DNA of 64,000 bases from Diphasiastrum complanatum. Its lineage: Eukaryota; Streptophyta; Lycopodiopsida; Lycopodiales; Lycopodiaceae. The translations under genes and the position numbers were made by a program. Below the pieces are notes generated by a model that worked only from the letters and a program-made list of their open reading frames with translations, ran no database searches and was not told the DNA's origin. Shown piece by piece: positions 10,150-23,000 of the stretch (position 1 is the first letter of the stretch; each line of letters begins with the position of its first letter). The stretch covers positions 3,103,528 to 3,167,527 of the forward strand of contig CM055102.1 in the NCBI GenBank assembly GCA_029204225.1, given 5' to 3'.

Positions 10150-10462
10150 CAGGCAGGGAGTAGGTAGAGAGAGAAACGAGGTAACCGAAGGAGAGGGAGG
10201 GTAGAGAGAGAAAGGAGGTAACCAAAGGAGAGAGGGGTAGAGAGAGAAACGAGGTAACTGACGAAGGAGAGAGGGGTAGAGAGAGAAATGAGGTAACCGA
10301 TGAAGGAGAGAGGGGTAGAGAGATAAACGAGGTAACCGACGAAGGAGAGAGGGGTAGAGAGAGAAATGAGGTAACCGACGAAGGTGAGAGGGGTAGAGAG
10401 AGAGAAATGAGGTAACCAACGAAGGAGAGAGGGGTAGAGAGAGAGAGAAGAGGTAGCCGAAG
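10150..10462. repeat. 39-bp minisatellite, about eight copies
   Basis: Unit of about 39 bp (39-44) built from GGTAGAGAGAGAAA, YGAGGTAACC and GACGAAGGAGAGAGG. Units differ by single bases and by GA-number changes. Because 39 is a multiple of three, the array keeps long frames open on both strands, producing a Leu/Ser/Pro/Tyr repeat that is not a gene. Confidence 0.9.
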
Positions 10463-10786
10463 TCGCGAGGAGGAGACAAAATTCGCGAAAGATGGATTTG
10501 CAGGTGGCAGGGAGATGGAATCGTGGATGGATTGAGCGGGGGTTGAATTTGTGGAAGTTGGATTCGCGAAGTCAGAATCGTAGGGGAAAAAAGAATCTGA
10601 ATTTGTGGAAGAAGTCGCGAGTTCTTTGCAGCGGCATCTACTCTCTACCTTACACAAACGATCCAAGGAAAAATGTCTCGAAAGTGGATAGTGGTGTTTT
10701 GATCTCAATCAATTTGAGTTCAATTGGTGACATATCTGTTTTGAGCATACGAGTGTGCCTATTATTGTTGGAAGACTGATTTCGGA

Positions 10787-11115
10787 ATGCCGACTCAGAC
10801 CAGCGGAATCATTACCTAGGACTGGGAGCCTGTAGTGCTTCACAAAAAAGTAGTTAGAGCCTCTGAAGCATGCGAACCTAAGGCTGTGAACGTTGCCTTG
10901 CGACAAGGAGGCGTAGTGCAGACCATTAAGAAGTTGAAGGAGATTCAACATCTTGCAACAACACATGTAGCTCTGCGGCAGGAACTTGCATTAGCACAAC
11001 CAGAGGTACAACGCCTGCAACAGGAATTGGAAGGAATCCAAGCCGAGAAAGAAGCTCAATCATGAGCCTTCTAAATACTCTGAACAAGATGGAAGCAGAT
11101 TTGCAAGATTTGGAG
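10787..11115 (+). pseudogene. Chimeric pseudogene: MBF1 N-terminus joined to FLX-like coiled coil
   Basis: From ATG 10787 the frame reads MPTQTSGIIT, a stop (TAG, 10817-10819), then DWEPVVLHKKV and KAVNVALRQGG followed by VQTIKKL. This is the conserved N-terminal segment of multiprotein bridging factor 1, a transcriptional coactivator. The MBF1 helix-turn-helix never follows. From about 10938 the same frame continues EIQHLATTHVALRQELA and a Gln/Glu-rich coiled coil, which resembles FLX/FLX-like proteins (flowering-time coiled-coil family). It stops at 11063-11065, and KMEADLQDLE follows in another frame at about 11085. Two unrelated gene starts fused in frame suggest exon capture by a mobile element or a chimeric retrocopy. 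The stop could have been a CAG codon. Confidence 0.65.
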
Positions 11116-11216
11116 ATTCCTGGTGTCTGTCTGTTCGTTCCTTCAATTTTTTTTTTTTTTTACGGAGAGCGACGAGCGTCCTGTCTTTAGTCGTGATCGT
11201 GATGGTAGAGTTTCGG

Positions 11217-11287
11217 AAGGTGGTTTAGGTTTAGGTTTAGGTCAGGTTAGGATTTAGGGTTAGGGATGTAGGTAGTTAGGGTTAGGT
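11217..11287. repeat. Short degenerate telomere-like repeat
   Basis: About 70 bp of TTTAGGT, TTAGG and TTTAGGG variants, close to the Arabidopsis-type plant telomere unit, lying just after a poly-T tract (about 11148-11161). It is interstitial because normal sequence continues on both sides. Confidence 0.65.
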
Positions 11288-11299
11288 CCGTGGTTTTTT

Positions 11300-12075
11300 T
11301 TTTGTTTTTTTTAATTTTGAACCTGCGAAACTTCAAAATGGAAAATGTGAAAAAAAAATTACAATAGAGGCAAATTTTCAAAATTGAAAGATTGAAGTGC
11401 TTCTCTCTCACTTGGGAAAAATCCACAATTTTATTTCAAAATTCTGGCAATTCTGACCCATCTCCACTAATTTGATCATAACTTCCTCAATATTGATCCA
11501 AATCAAACAAACTTGGTACCTCTGAAAAGCTTTAAGCAAGCTCTATCAGCCTATAGTATCAGATCAGGATTTCAGGTAATTTGATAGGTCGAATTAATCT
11601 CAGAATAAACTTTGAAAAAAAATAACAAAACTAGAGCTAGGAATCAAGAATTGTCACAACTTTTTGGATACTAATCCAAATGACCTGCCATATGGATCAA
11701 ATCAAAGCTAAGACAATGCTCTAAAATCCTATGGAAAGAAATTTGAAATAAAAACTCAGATCAAATCTGAAAAATTCAAATCAAGTAAAAGCAAAATCCT
11801 AGTCACCTATTTTGACAGCCTTTGGGAAAAGTGCAATAACTTTTGCATCTCTTATCTGAATGCCTTAAAAATCGTTGCAAATTAAAGCTAAAACAAAGCT
11901 CTACAAATCTATGGAATCAAATTAGAAATGAAAAACGAAATTGAATGTCAAAAAATTCATCTGAATAGAATTGAAAATTTCAAAGTAAAAAACTAGCAAA
12001 AAGAAAGCTACAAAAACAATAAACTCATCAAATCTAATGGAATTCTCATAGAATCATCATGAATCATGGATCTAG
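11300..12075 (-). mobile_element. Leader of a minus-strand LTR element with three degenerate repeats
   Basis: Non-coding sequence inside the primer site at 12076-12087. It contains three divergent copies of a unit of about 180 bp (starting near 11466, 11655 and 11830), each with an ATAACTTTT-like start and an AAAGCTAAGACAATGCTCT-like core. No gag follows, so only the 5' end of the element is left. Confidence 0.4.
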
Positions 12076-12087
12076 GCTTTGATACCA
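12076..12087 (-). other. Primer-binding site (minus strand)
   Basis: Minus strand reads TGGTATCAAAGC, five bases inside the LTR edge at 12093. Confidence 0.6.
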
Positions 12088-12092
12088 AGAAA

Positions 12093-12649
12093 TGTCATGT
12101 GCCAAATCTAAGCAAATAGCAATTACAATGGAAGTACAAAGCATTCAAGATAGCATATCCATAGAAAGCTAGAAACACAAGGATCTCCATAGAATCTCAA
12201 TCAAAATGAAAGAAAGAGTACAATCAATGGAAATGCAGCATGGATTCATGTAGATAAGGCACACATGAGACCTAACAATGGAAATCCCCATAGCTCATAT
12301 TCACAAGGAGGAAGCAAGAAGCTCTCACTTGCAAATGAGCCAAAAGATTCACAAATTGATGTCTCTTGCCTAGTTATAGACAATGCTCTCACTTAACTAA
12401 ACTTAACTATCTCGAGGGATAGTTAGCCCTTGTTAAGTACTATTTAGGTTACATTGGGCCCTTCTTGGCCTATTATCCTTATTAATTACTTTGGAGGGCC
12501 TAAAGAGGGAGCCGCCTTGTTCTTAAGGCTAATAGCTCCTTTTTGGCCTACAAAGCTAACAATGGATATTCTGATGCATTGATAAGCACTAATGTACTAG
12601 TAGTACATGACAAGTCCTATTTTTGCAATTCGATTCGATCCATTTGACA
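12093..12649 (-). repeat. LTR, 557 bp, minus orientation
   Basis: Starts TGTCA and ends TGACA (perfect 5-bp inverted ends) and lies next to a primer site. No partner LTR is seen within the window, so this is a 5' LTR of a truncated element. Confidence 0.55.
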
Positions 12650-15480
12650 TTTCCTTTCCACTGCCAACAAATCCTCTATATGCCAAAAAGTGATTCAAAG
12701 CTTATACACTTACACCAACAATAAATAAGTTCAAAATAGGAAAAAACACTCTATACAAGTCCTCAAGGAGGTGGGATAACATAAATGAGTAAGAATTTAA
12801 CCTATTTTACTTCGTGTAGTTTTGTCCCTTCTTGTGCAAATGGCATAAATAAGTGCCTATTTGGTGGATGCAAGTGAAAGACTCAGCCAGCTATTAAATT
12901 CAAAAAATGAGAATGAAATCCATTCTAGTCCTTCAAGACGTCGTGGACATTGTACTTGAGATGAGGAGTCTATTAATGCTGAAGGACTCACTAAATACAA
13001 GTATGATACATAAGATTTGGTTAATTTACATTTGGATAAGCATGTTCGCTATAAATTCACTACTTTTATAACATTCTTCGAGAAGAAATTATTTGTCAAG
13101 AACAAAAAACACAATAGTCTTGTAGAAGATCATGGTATTCTTCATCGACGCCAAGACGTAATTGGCAAGGTAATGGAAGATGACACCATGGAAAAACTCA
13201 AGGAGGAAGATTTTGTTAAAGAAAAGTGCAATCTAGTTTCTCAACCTTATGAAAGTTTGGACAAGGTCAAAGGTCCAACAAGAAAGTGTTCTTGTATCTA
13301 CTTATATCCCTTCTATCTTAAGTTTGGTAGGAAACATGTCACAGCATTGACGTTGTTTTATTGATAATGACACTATTTTGATAGATCTTCATGTGAAAGT
13401 TTTATGATGATGGACTAGTGTTAAATGAGATACTGTATAAAAATATCGGAGAGTTAGATATGGCTATGTATATCTTTGATGTATTCAAAATATTGCAAGA
13501 TATGGAAGACTTTAAAAGAGATATTGGTGGACGGCAAATTAGCACTTGTTTTACATCCAATGTTCCAAGATTTTTGACATCACTTATGGAGGATCATCAA
13601 GATATCCAACACTCATTTCAGGTTGTGTTCATGAAAGGAAATTTTCAAAGGTTCATTTGATCACCTACTCAATCTCAAAATTTACAAGAGTGACACATTC
13701 AATGACAAAGTTGATGATTCATATTCATGGATAAATTATGTTTTTGCACTCACCTCACATGAAGTACAATATGGCAAAGAAAAACTTTTCAAAAGGATGA
13801 TATCACATATGGGTGTTGAATTTCAAAGATGGGGAACTCACATATTATCACTACAGATTTTCTTTCATGTTGCATTTTCATTTTATAATGTAAAATTTGT
13901 ATGAGTGATAATGACATCCAATATAGACACTATCCTTTATATCAAATTTTTAAAATCAAAGAGAAAAATTATATTATTAAGGAGGAGATATTTCTTAAGA
14001 AAGAGAAAAATTATTGTTCTGTTTTTTCTCTCTGTTACTACATAGTATTGTCTTAGAAGGAACGCGACTCTGTCTGCATTCACACTATTATCATTAGCGA
14101 CTAATTAATATTCGTTCCATAATTTGAGTTCTGCATGTCCTAATTGAATGCTATTTTATTCCAGATAGATCCATGCTTACAGATAAATTATTCGTAGATT
14201 AAACTATTCATGTGACCGATAGCATAAGTCGAATTCGTCGTTCTAATCACCGCTCCTAAAACGCTTCCGCACTCATAAAATCTAAATCTAGAATTTAGTT
14301 AATTCGTGCATGGCTATGGAATTGACTCTTTCGATCCGGTGACTTCGAAGATGTGATCAAATAGGAAAGAATTCAATTCGTTCGAATTCGGTCTGAATAA
14401 GATATATGTAGTTGCATGCACTGAGGATTCTGCCCGCTTTTGACTGTTGCGACACAAATTGCTTTGAATCCCAACACACCTCTAGGGGTGATTCATTGAC
14501 TCATACAAAGCTCATCTAGAGCTCAAAAGTTTTGCAATACTCTTATACATTCTTGTTGGGGCAAAATCCCTAGATTTGTAAGATACGATTGTGCCTTTAA
14601 GATAACAGAGTTAGATAAGCCTTCTGTGTTGACAGAAGTGATTGTAGGTCCAACCACATGTTGAGCAACTTAATCAACAAAGAAGCATAGCAACGAAATA
14701 CCCATAACTAGGCACATATATAGAATAGTTGCGCAATTGCCTTCTTGTGTACATAATGGACATAAGGAGCTGCATTGCAAAAATGGTTTGACCATGTAAT
14801 CATGTGCATCAGAAGTCATATGTCAGAATCATGGTTGGCTCACATACATGTGTGAGTGTCCAATGATCTTGAATGCATTTTATTGACTAAGTATGTGCCA
14901 CATGGTAGAATTTCATAAACAAGAGTTGGACGAGTTCCATGGGGAGCCTATAATGCCCACAAGTGGGCAATGTAGGGCCACCCCGGAAGAAAAAGCGTGT
15001 TAAACCAATATCATTTTTCAAAAAGCTTTAGTGCTTCTCTCGAAAACAAGGAAAGGTGATAACATCTAAAGATTGGTATATGACTAGTGTGCAAATTTTG
15101 TTTTTGTAGGTAGTCAAGAGCATGTGGACATTAGGAGTCCCTATGTGAAGATGGCTTGAATGTTTGAACCATGCACACATGTGCTCTCATGTGAACAATA
15201 GGAGTCTATATGTGGAGATGACTCGACTATGTGAAAACCATGTGCACGAGATAGTAAGAATCTGTGTGGAGATGTGCCACTTGACAAAATTTCACTAGGA
15301 ACGGTTGAATGAGCAGCATCGATAAGCAAACAATGTGGGCACGATTGTATAAGAGTTTGTCATTGTCTTGGCAATGAGGGGGCCAAGAGTTCTCATATAA
15401 TGATGACGGGTGCTCAGCACCATATATCAAGCACTCATTGCTCTTGGACGAAGCCGACTAAACCCTAGTTAGTGGATGCT
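12650..15480. other. AT-rich intergenic stretch with two unrecognised short ORFs
   Basis: Plus-strand frames at 13017-13364 (115 aa, Lys/Glu-rich) and 13418-13660 (80 aa) read like protein but match no family I know. They are separated by stops and may be pieces of one decayed gene or element. Between about 15100 and 15300 there are imperfect copies of a unit of about 75 bp (CATGTG, AGGAGTC and GTGAAGATGGC/GTGGAGATGAC blocks). Nothing else is seen. Confidence 0.3.
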
Positions 15481-16060
15481 CTTTAGCACTAACCAGCGAC
15501 ATTGGATGAAAGCACCCCAATCCCCAGCCGACACACTTCATTTAGTGGGTGCTTAGCATCGGCTCTGAAGCACCCATTGAGGATCCACCAATGTCAGATG
15601 AAAGGCGCCGAGCCCCAACCCACCGCGCTTGGAAAGTGGTTGGGCCAAAATTCAAGGACAAGAACAAGTAATTGGTAGCAAGGGGGGCCAATCTCATCTT
15701 CCAAAAAGCTTCACTGCCCTGACGGGGGGTAAAAAACGGGCGATAGCATCCACTGCACCGGTCAGGCCGGTGAGCACCTTTTTCCGAGCCGTCACAAGAG
15801 AACCTATCCACCGGAGCAACCAGTACGTGCCGGTCGGCGTCGGTCTTCTCAACCCTTCCGGCTATGGCGACGACCCTCACGCTGCCCTAGCTTTCTCCTT
15901 CAGTTTTTCTGCAGCTTATTGTATTGTTTGTTCTTGTTGGCTGCCACGGCTCGATCCGTCGAGCCTCACGATCGTCGCTTCGCTCTCATTCTGTTTTGCC
16001 ATCGCTTTGCCGCCTTGCGCGGATGCAGCTTCAGATAATATCGTAACAATATTGTTGTTC
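15480..16060 (+). promoter_or_regulatory. Probable promoter and first 5' UTR exon of the CYP95-like gene
   Basis: A GC-rich island in AT-rich surroundings, 4 kb upstream of the first coding exon. It is followed by intron-like T-rich DNA that ends at a good acceptor (20062) directly before the start-codon exon. That layout fits a non-coding first exon with a long 5' UTR intron. No TATA box is evident. The 144-codon frame at 15629-16063 resembles no protein and is probably chance in GC-rich DNA. The transcription start is inferred. Confidence 0.4.
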
Positions 16061-19000
16061 TAGATTTAGGTAGGTTTTTTAGATCTAGAAACACAGGGTT
16101 TTGGCTTTGCGGCTGATAATATCGAACAAATAGTCCACTGGCGCCTTCAGTTGGTCTTCTTTTTTCCTGGTATGTGATTTCGTGTAGCTGAACAGTGCCT
16201 TGAATCGTATATTTGCTGCTTTGTTTAAGATTTTGTTGTTCATTCTTGAAAATATATTTCGCCTTGTTTGAGACGGTGTTCTTCCTTCATAATAGCATAC
16301 TAGCAGCTTTGATTAAGATTCTGTTCCTCTTTGGTAGGAATATATTTACTTTTTGTTCGAGATTATGTTCTTCGTTCATAGTGTTGTTTGCTATCATTTT
16401 TGGTAGTGCATCAAGCATGTGCCTTTCAATAGATTTTGGCATCGCGGCTGAAGCCAAAATTTAGGTAGCTTTTGGTTTCCGGCTGAAAACATTGAGCAAA
16501 TAGTTCACTGGCGCATTCAGTTGGTTTACTGTTTTGCTGGTATGTGCTTCTGAGTAGGTTTGTAGCTGGGAACTGAGTTGAATCAGAATATATTTTCTGC
16601 TTTGTGTTCTTCGGCAATATCTTTATTCGTTTGCTGAAGTAGCTTGTAGAATCTGAAGGCATATCAATGACACATCCATAGACAGAGGCTTCTGACCGCT
16701 GACTTTGGCCGCTTTTGATCTGTGAAGGTTGTGATCAGAAATTTTAACTGCGATTGTCTCGCCTCTGGTTTACTGCAGCCTGGTAAGATATCTCGATAAA
16801 CTGTGGATGGATTTCCATGATTCTTGTTGTTTCTTTTTAAAAGGTTTTTGTCAAGTCTATTGGAAATCCTGGCTCTTTTCAGATGAAAAGCATTATGGGA
16901 GGGAAGCATTGTTTTACCTCCTCAAGGTATTCTCTATTATCTGTATGAAAAATACGTCTCCATTAAAGCAGGTTATTCTTTAAGCTCATCAGTTTTTTTG
17001 TGTACCTCAATGTCCTTGAACCAGGTGAACAGTCTCAGCTATTGAAATTTCTTAGATTGAGAACCCTTACCCTTGAACCTGGTCTGAGGGCAAGGATTCT
17101 TAAATCCAGGAAAGTTTTAGAGCCCAGACTTTCCACTTCATGTAGGTGTGCTAATTTTATATGAATCAAGGGCAAGGGCTCTCAAATCTAGGAAAGTTTA
17201 AGGGCCAAGATGCAAATACCTTATGCAATTTAGTTGATATATGAATCAAGGGCAAGGGATCTCAAATCTAGGAAAGTTCAAGGGCCAAGATGCAAATACC
17301 TTATGCCCTTGACTCCCACAAGCCAGGGTTTTCTGGCAGTCCTCTGAAATAAGCTAACAAATTAAGGTAAGCTTTTTATGTGGGTTTGGCGATCTTGTTG
17401 AAGGATAATGTTTTAATCTTCCTCCCATTTACAGTTTTCTTGGTGGTCATTTCAGATAAATTCCAAGCACCTCAGATCCCCACAGCATTTTTCATACATT
17501 TTGAGACGTGTATATCGCATTTTTTTACACATTGACATTCAGGGTGCTTAGTATAAGGGAAATACATTTTTCCATTTGAAGGTTTTGAACTGTAGTTCAA
17601 TTGCAGTTTATATTTGCCTTTTGGCTGATTATATTGAGGTAACGTCATTTATCATAATCATTAATCATCCAACCTGGGCTAGCAAAGGTTTGTTATGGAC
17701 CCACGAGTTTCTACATGAGCCCCAAGTTTTACTTAAAGTGGCCTAAATGAAATAACCACTGGTTACACAAATCTCGACCTTTTGGGTCAAAGTAACCTAG
17801 AAGTTATAGCATATCCATTAACATATTCTAACAATTTGTAGGTGAAGGAGTTAAGAAAATATTTTTTTATTGCCTCCATTGGGAAGCCTGAGCCCGAGAA
17901 ATCATTTAGGAAAACCAGAGTGGAAAGAGATTTGGCATGGTTTTCAGTAGATTTCCTACTTTTTGTGCTTGCAAGGGTTTGTCATCCACATCTAGGAGCA
18001 GTGGGTGGTAATTCCAAGGCCATCTGTTTAGGACTATTCATTTTTCAGTGATCTATGTGGACATACACTTGATTAGGCCAGTCTCCACCTATTTCCACAC
18101 TTTCCATTGCCATGTTCACTTAAACCTACTATCTACATACCACACGGTTTTGTTTCACATATTTCAATGCACTTTTACACTCATAGACCAGTTTTGCTTA
18201 CTTGAATTTTCACTTTTCTGTTTGGTGTACTTTACAATGCCTGAACATTTTCTTAGTGTGCTGTGCCCATCTGACTTTGCATCCAGCATTAATGACGTGT
18301 GGCAATTTTAGGGCTTTTTTTGAGTTTAAATTTTTAGGGTTAACATTTCAGTTGAGTTCAAGTGTTTTTAAGAAGCTAGAATTTTTGCATTTGCTCTGAT
18401 TGGTATTCAGGGTTCAAAATTGATAAAAAACTGTTAGAGGTATTGATTTGTAGCTAGGAAGAATCATCTGAGGGCATTATTTGTTTCTTGCGCCATACGT
18501 TCAATCACATCTAGTCTCTGTTGTTAAACGTGTAATCAGCTCTCTAGCTGCATATAAGATTTCTTTTAGCTATAAAAAAAGCATTCCAACCGGAACATGT
18601 GGGCAATTTGCACATCATAAATGTGATGCGTATGGAATCACATATGGAGTAAAACTATTGCAAATTCTGGGATCTACATTGTCATGGTAGTCTGCTTAAC
18701 TATCATCACTGCAACTTGCTATAAACTCAAGTTTTTTGACATCTTGAAATCCCTGTTCTTGGCTCTATATCCTCAGTCCTGTCCCGGACTAAGTTCTGAT
18801 GACTTACCGAATTTATGTTCTTTGTTGATTATGCCAATTTCCATGTGGAACCTAGCTACCATTTATACATTTATTCATAATGTGAAATATTTTTGCTCAC
18901 AGGGATCCTCAAATTTTTGTTACATTTGAAGCTTATATAGATATCACAATCAGTGCATGTTATGGCTTGTGTTTTTACCGCCAGTTTAAATACGGATACT

Positions 19001-20062
19001 AAATTTCATGGGAACATGTCTAAATCCGTTGGATGAATGAAACATTCTGGTGTTTGTGAAACAAGTCTTCAAGTTAGTATCAAGAAAAAAAGATCCTTAA
19101 GGGCAAAGCTAGATTTTATCAATCTATTTGAAGGAGGTTAGGTTAACAAGCTTCAATTTGGTCTTTAAGTTCCCTCAAGTAGAGCCAACACAAAACAAAC
19201 AGGAAAAGTAAGGCTTACAATCTATTTGTTGTGAATGTCGTGCTTCACATGTGCCCTACTCTTACTTGTTCTTTATAGTTGCTGAATGATATCATGATTG
19301 AGTAATGAATACTTATTTACTTTCTTAATATCAAATAGATCGATTGTCTAAAGCTACCTCAAATGAGTCTTATTTGTTCAAGTGATCAGTCAGTCCATTT
19401 ATATTGCTCTGTGATATCCACAAATGTTCTGAAAGTGACTGGCTTTTAAGTGAAGCATTGAATTTTGACCCTCGATGCATTCAAGTTTTTCGAGTTGAGA
19501 ATGGTCATGTCTATCTGATAAAAACCACGTATGTGCTTTCTCTATTTATGATGAGGTAGTGTATACGCATTTGTTTATGTGGTTTTTTTAATGCACATGG
19601 AAATCTGTGTCGACTCAAATGAAGGGAGAGGAACCTGTTTTATAGGGAGTATTTGCTATGGTGACATTGCTGCCAAAGTTTTCTGTTTACAGTAACAATT
19701 TCTGTTGGTGCTTGCATTATTTCACAGTGCATTCTCTTAATTAGCTGCACATCTTTATGATCAATTGAGTGATTTGAAAGGAATTGACCCTGTGCCAACA
19801 ATGCTGGCATGCCCTTCACACGAAGTTTGCCTTCATCTCAGGGAGCTTTGAACTTTTAAATTTTTTTCCATTCATCAAGTTCTTTTAACCTGAATTCTTT
19901 TGGCTTAAATTTTTTTAATGTCAGTAAAATTTTGAGTTGGGGATCAGCTGTCTGTATGTAATCATAACTTGTGTAATTTTGCAAGTGCCAAGTACTAGCT
20001 GAACACATTGAGCATGTATCAGTTTTTCAATGTTTGCCTATGATTGCAACTTAAAGTTACAG
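16060..20062 (+). other. Probable 5' UTR intron of the CYP95-like gene
   Basis: T-rich, without homologous coding blocks. It holds two internal duplications: 16099-16220 repeated at 16433-16610 (both with TCACTGGCGC and TTCAGTTGGT), and a direct tandem copy of about 80 bp at 17158-17310 (GAATCAAGGGCAAGGG and CAAGATGCAAATACC). It ends in TTAAAGTTACAG, 16 bp before the start codon. An in-frame TAA at 20067-20069 precedes the ATG. Confidence 0.4.
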
Positions 20063-20078
20063 GTTTTAAGTGCGTGCC

Positions 20079-23000
20079 ATGAAGAAGTCAGAGAGGATGG
20101 GCAAGGTCAAATCAAATCCATCAGTGTTCTTTGACATCACAATTGGAGGTGAAGTTGTGGGCAGGATAGTTATGGAGGTAATTTTTCTTAGATTGTTTGT
20201 GTGTTCCTAGTGATTGTAGCCAACGTCTTTGGCTATATCAAATGATTTTTCTGGTCTGTAGATGCGTAATTGTGGTGTTTTTTGTGTTGATCTATTTCGA
20301 TGAATAAAACTTGGCTTCTCCCTTTATTATTGGGTAGGCATTCAATACCTCTAGCTTTGGAAATGGTTTTTCTGAACAGGATTTAAGATGACTGTTTCTT
20401 TTAAAAACATTGCAGTTATTTGCTGATTCTGTACCCATTACAGCGGAAAACTTTCGAGCACTTTGCACAGGTATCTTATTATGTCCTTAGCTTGTGACTA
20501 AAGAATGAAATTTTTTGTTTGGAATGCTTTGCCAGAATGTCTATATATCCTTAAATGTTGGTGGACATTCTATTTGTAGATCAAAATTTTTGCATGCTGT
20601 GGTGGGTATTTGTATTTCCACCCATAAATCCCCCACTTTGTGATTGCATGAGAAGTTGCCACCACCTGATTGAATCACCTGGTTATACGGATGCAGACAA
20701 AATGGAATAACAAAAACTAAGTTGCTCAGACCCTACATTTTGGTCCAATATCTATAAAACTATGTGCACCAGATTCTAATTACCTGTTGCTGAAGTCGAT
20801 ATTATTCAAGTCTTTGATCTGGGGCATGCCGGTGGGGTGTATATTGCAATGGTTACTGTATTCATAGTTAACAGTTTATACCAGAGTATGTTTAACAAAG
20901 GATGACATTTCTAAGAGTCTAGTGGGGTTATAGGGATCAATACAAATGCTATAGGGTTTGTTGTTTCTTGTGTGTGGATGGGTGTGTTCATGCAGTTGTG
21001 CATGCGTCATCTTGTCATTCCACATGGAAATTTTCCATGTTAGCTCTCAGTGACATCACTATCACACTCCGTCTTTTGTTTATTAGAAAGCCTATGAAAT
21101 GGACATGATGACTTGTTTTGCAATTTCAGAAAGTATGTTTCGTCAAATTCGGAAGTACCTTGTCTACTTTTGCAACATGAAGATGCGACGATGATATGAC
21201 CTTTGTGAAGTAGGATTTCATTATGCAAGTCACAGACATCTGAATCCTGGATACCAGTGTTGTAAGATTGGAAAGTTGTTGGTTAGAGAAATGTAGGTTT
21301 TGAACTAGGAATATATATGTTAGAATTTTTACTTTTTTGTTACACATTTGGTAATTGTTGCTGCAAATTCTTGAAGACAAATAGAGATCGAGATAGCTGA
21401 ACAAGGAAAATGCTTTCACGTTTTGCTGTGGTGCCATTTGTCATCCTTCAAATTTCAATAGACAATTATGAGAATAAAAGGAAATTCAGAGCTTAAATTA
21501 TTCGATGGGATGACCTTAGTATATGATTTTGACTACCTTTCCATGGCTTTTACTGAGAATAACACAAAAGTCTGCCTCCTGATTGGAATAGGTTGAAATG
21601 CAAAGGAAGCAAATATCTATATGACAGCACGTTGCATTTTTATGTGGCAGTTCTTGTTTGTTTTAAAATCAATTGAGAAGGGTAGCTTACGTTTGTTAAT
21701 AATGTCAAAGTGAGAAGCTTGTTTGGGGAGAGGAGCTGAAAGAATGATGAATGCCAGGTGTAATTTTGGTCTATCTTGGTATACTGTTTAGGATGTGGAC
21801 AGTGATTCACCAAAGGTGTAGATAAAACATTGTACAGTTTTTGGGTTGGTCTTTCAACATAATGTGTCGCCCTGGAGAAAATTTTCAAGTTCTCATTCAA
21901 CTATATACTGAAGAAAGCTGGTGCTCTCTACGTTTCTGAAGGCGAGATCATGTGAATCTGTTTTGATACAACCGAATAGTTTTTTGTATCTAAAAGCTAT
22001 TTTCTGCTAGGAAACAAACCAGCAGAGTTTTATCATGGTTGTCTTGGTTCACCTTCCTTTCTATCATGGTTCTTTGCACATTCACACATAAAACATGACG
22101 CTATGCTGCTTATCAATCTTGACAATACTTGCATTCCCATCAAGATTTTCACCCAGCTGGTCTGGGCTCTAGCATGATGTCCTATCTGTGATTACAATTG
22201 TTCTTATTTGTTCAGAAGCATAGTCTTTGGCAGTGAATCTACTTCGGAGCTTTCATTCCATTGATTATGGACTAGAAACTTCATCCTTTTCTTGGAACTG
22301 GGATAGAGATGTGAACTTGTGAAATGTCCATGCTCACTGAAAACATCATTTCTTTCAAATTTGTTATTTTGCCCCCACAAGGTTAAATTTCGAGATGGCA
22401 GATGCAGTATATTCATGCTTCAAAGGTAGCCAAAAGCATTCGATGCGACTTGCTAAATCTGAGGTGCTGCTTCTCCCAGATGCACAATGAATAATCATTC
22501 TCCTCCGAGCTTGTTTTATCAAGATTCCTTGAACTTGTGGATTTTTATCACTCTGTTAATGATGGAATTATCATTTCATGCTCGATCCATCCCTCTATGT
22601 ATTAATTTTGACTTATTGTGCATATCGAACTGTGTTGTACAACCAATGATTTTGATGTTGTTCATATGCTCCTCGGACCCTTTGCTTGCTTGTGTACATA
22701 TTTCCCCACAGAAGTTCGAAGCAATTTTTCCATGCCAAATACGTTACAAAACTTTTGAACATTTGGTTGCTGCTACCTTTCTTAAGGAGACTTCTTGATT
22801 GTAGCGATCTTGATCATTTTAATATCCTTCATTTGTTATATAATTGCATGTCTGTGCTGCAATATGTGAGGAGACAGCTATTGAGGTCATAATTGATGAA
22901 GTTCTCTACATTGTAATTTTCAAGCGTATGTTATTGGGGTGATATAACTTATGAAGTCTCTAGGCTGTACTTTTGAAGCCTATCGTGAGGCTTATTGTAT

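Noticed and set aside
9907-10708. Minus-strand ORFs of 190 and 209 codons with repeated LSLYPS and SSVTSFLSL
   Set aside because: Opened by the 39-bp minisatellite, whose length is a multiple of three; no other protein character.
11217-11287. True chromosome end
   Set aside because: The patch is short and degenerate and ordinary sequence continues on both sides.
15542-16063. ORFs of 112 and 144 codons in the GC-rich island
   Set aside because: No recognisable domains; GC-rich promoter/5' UTR DNA opens frames by chance.
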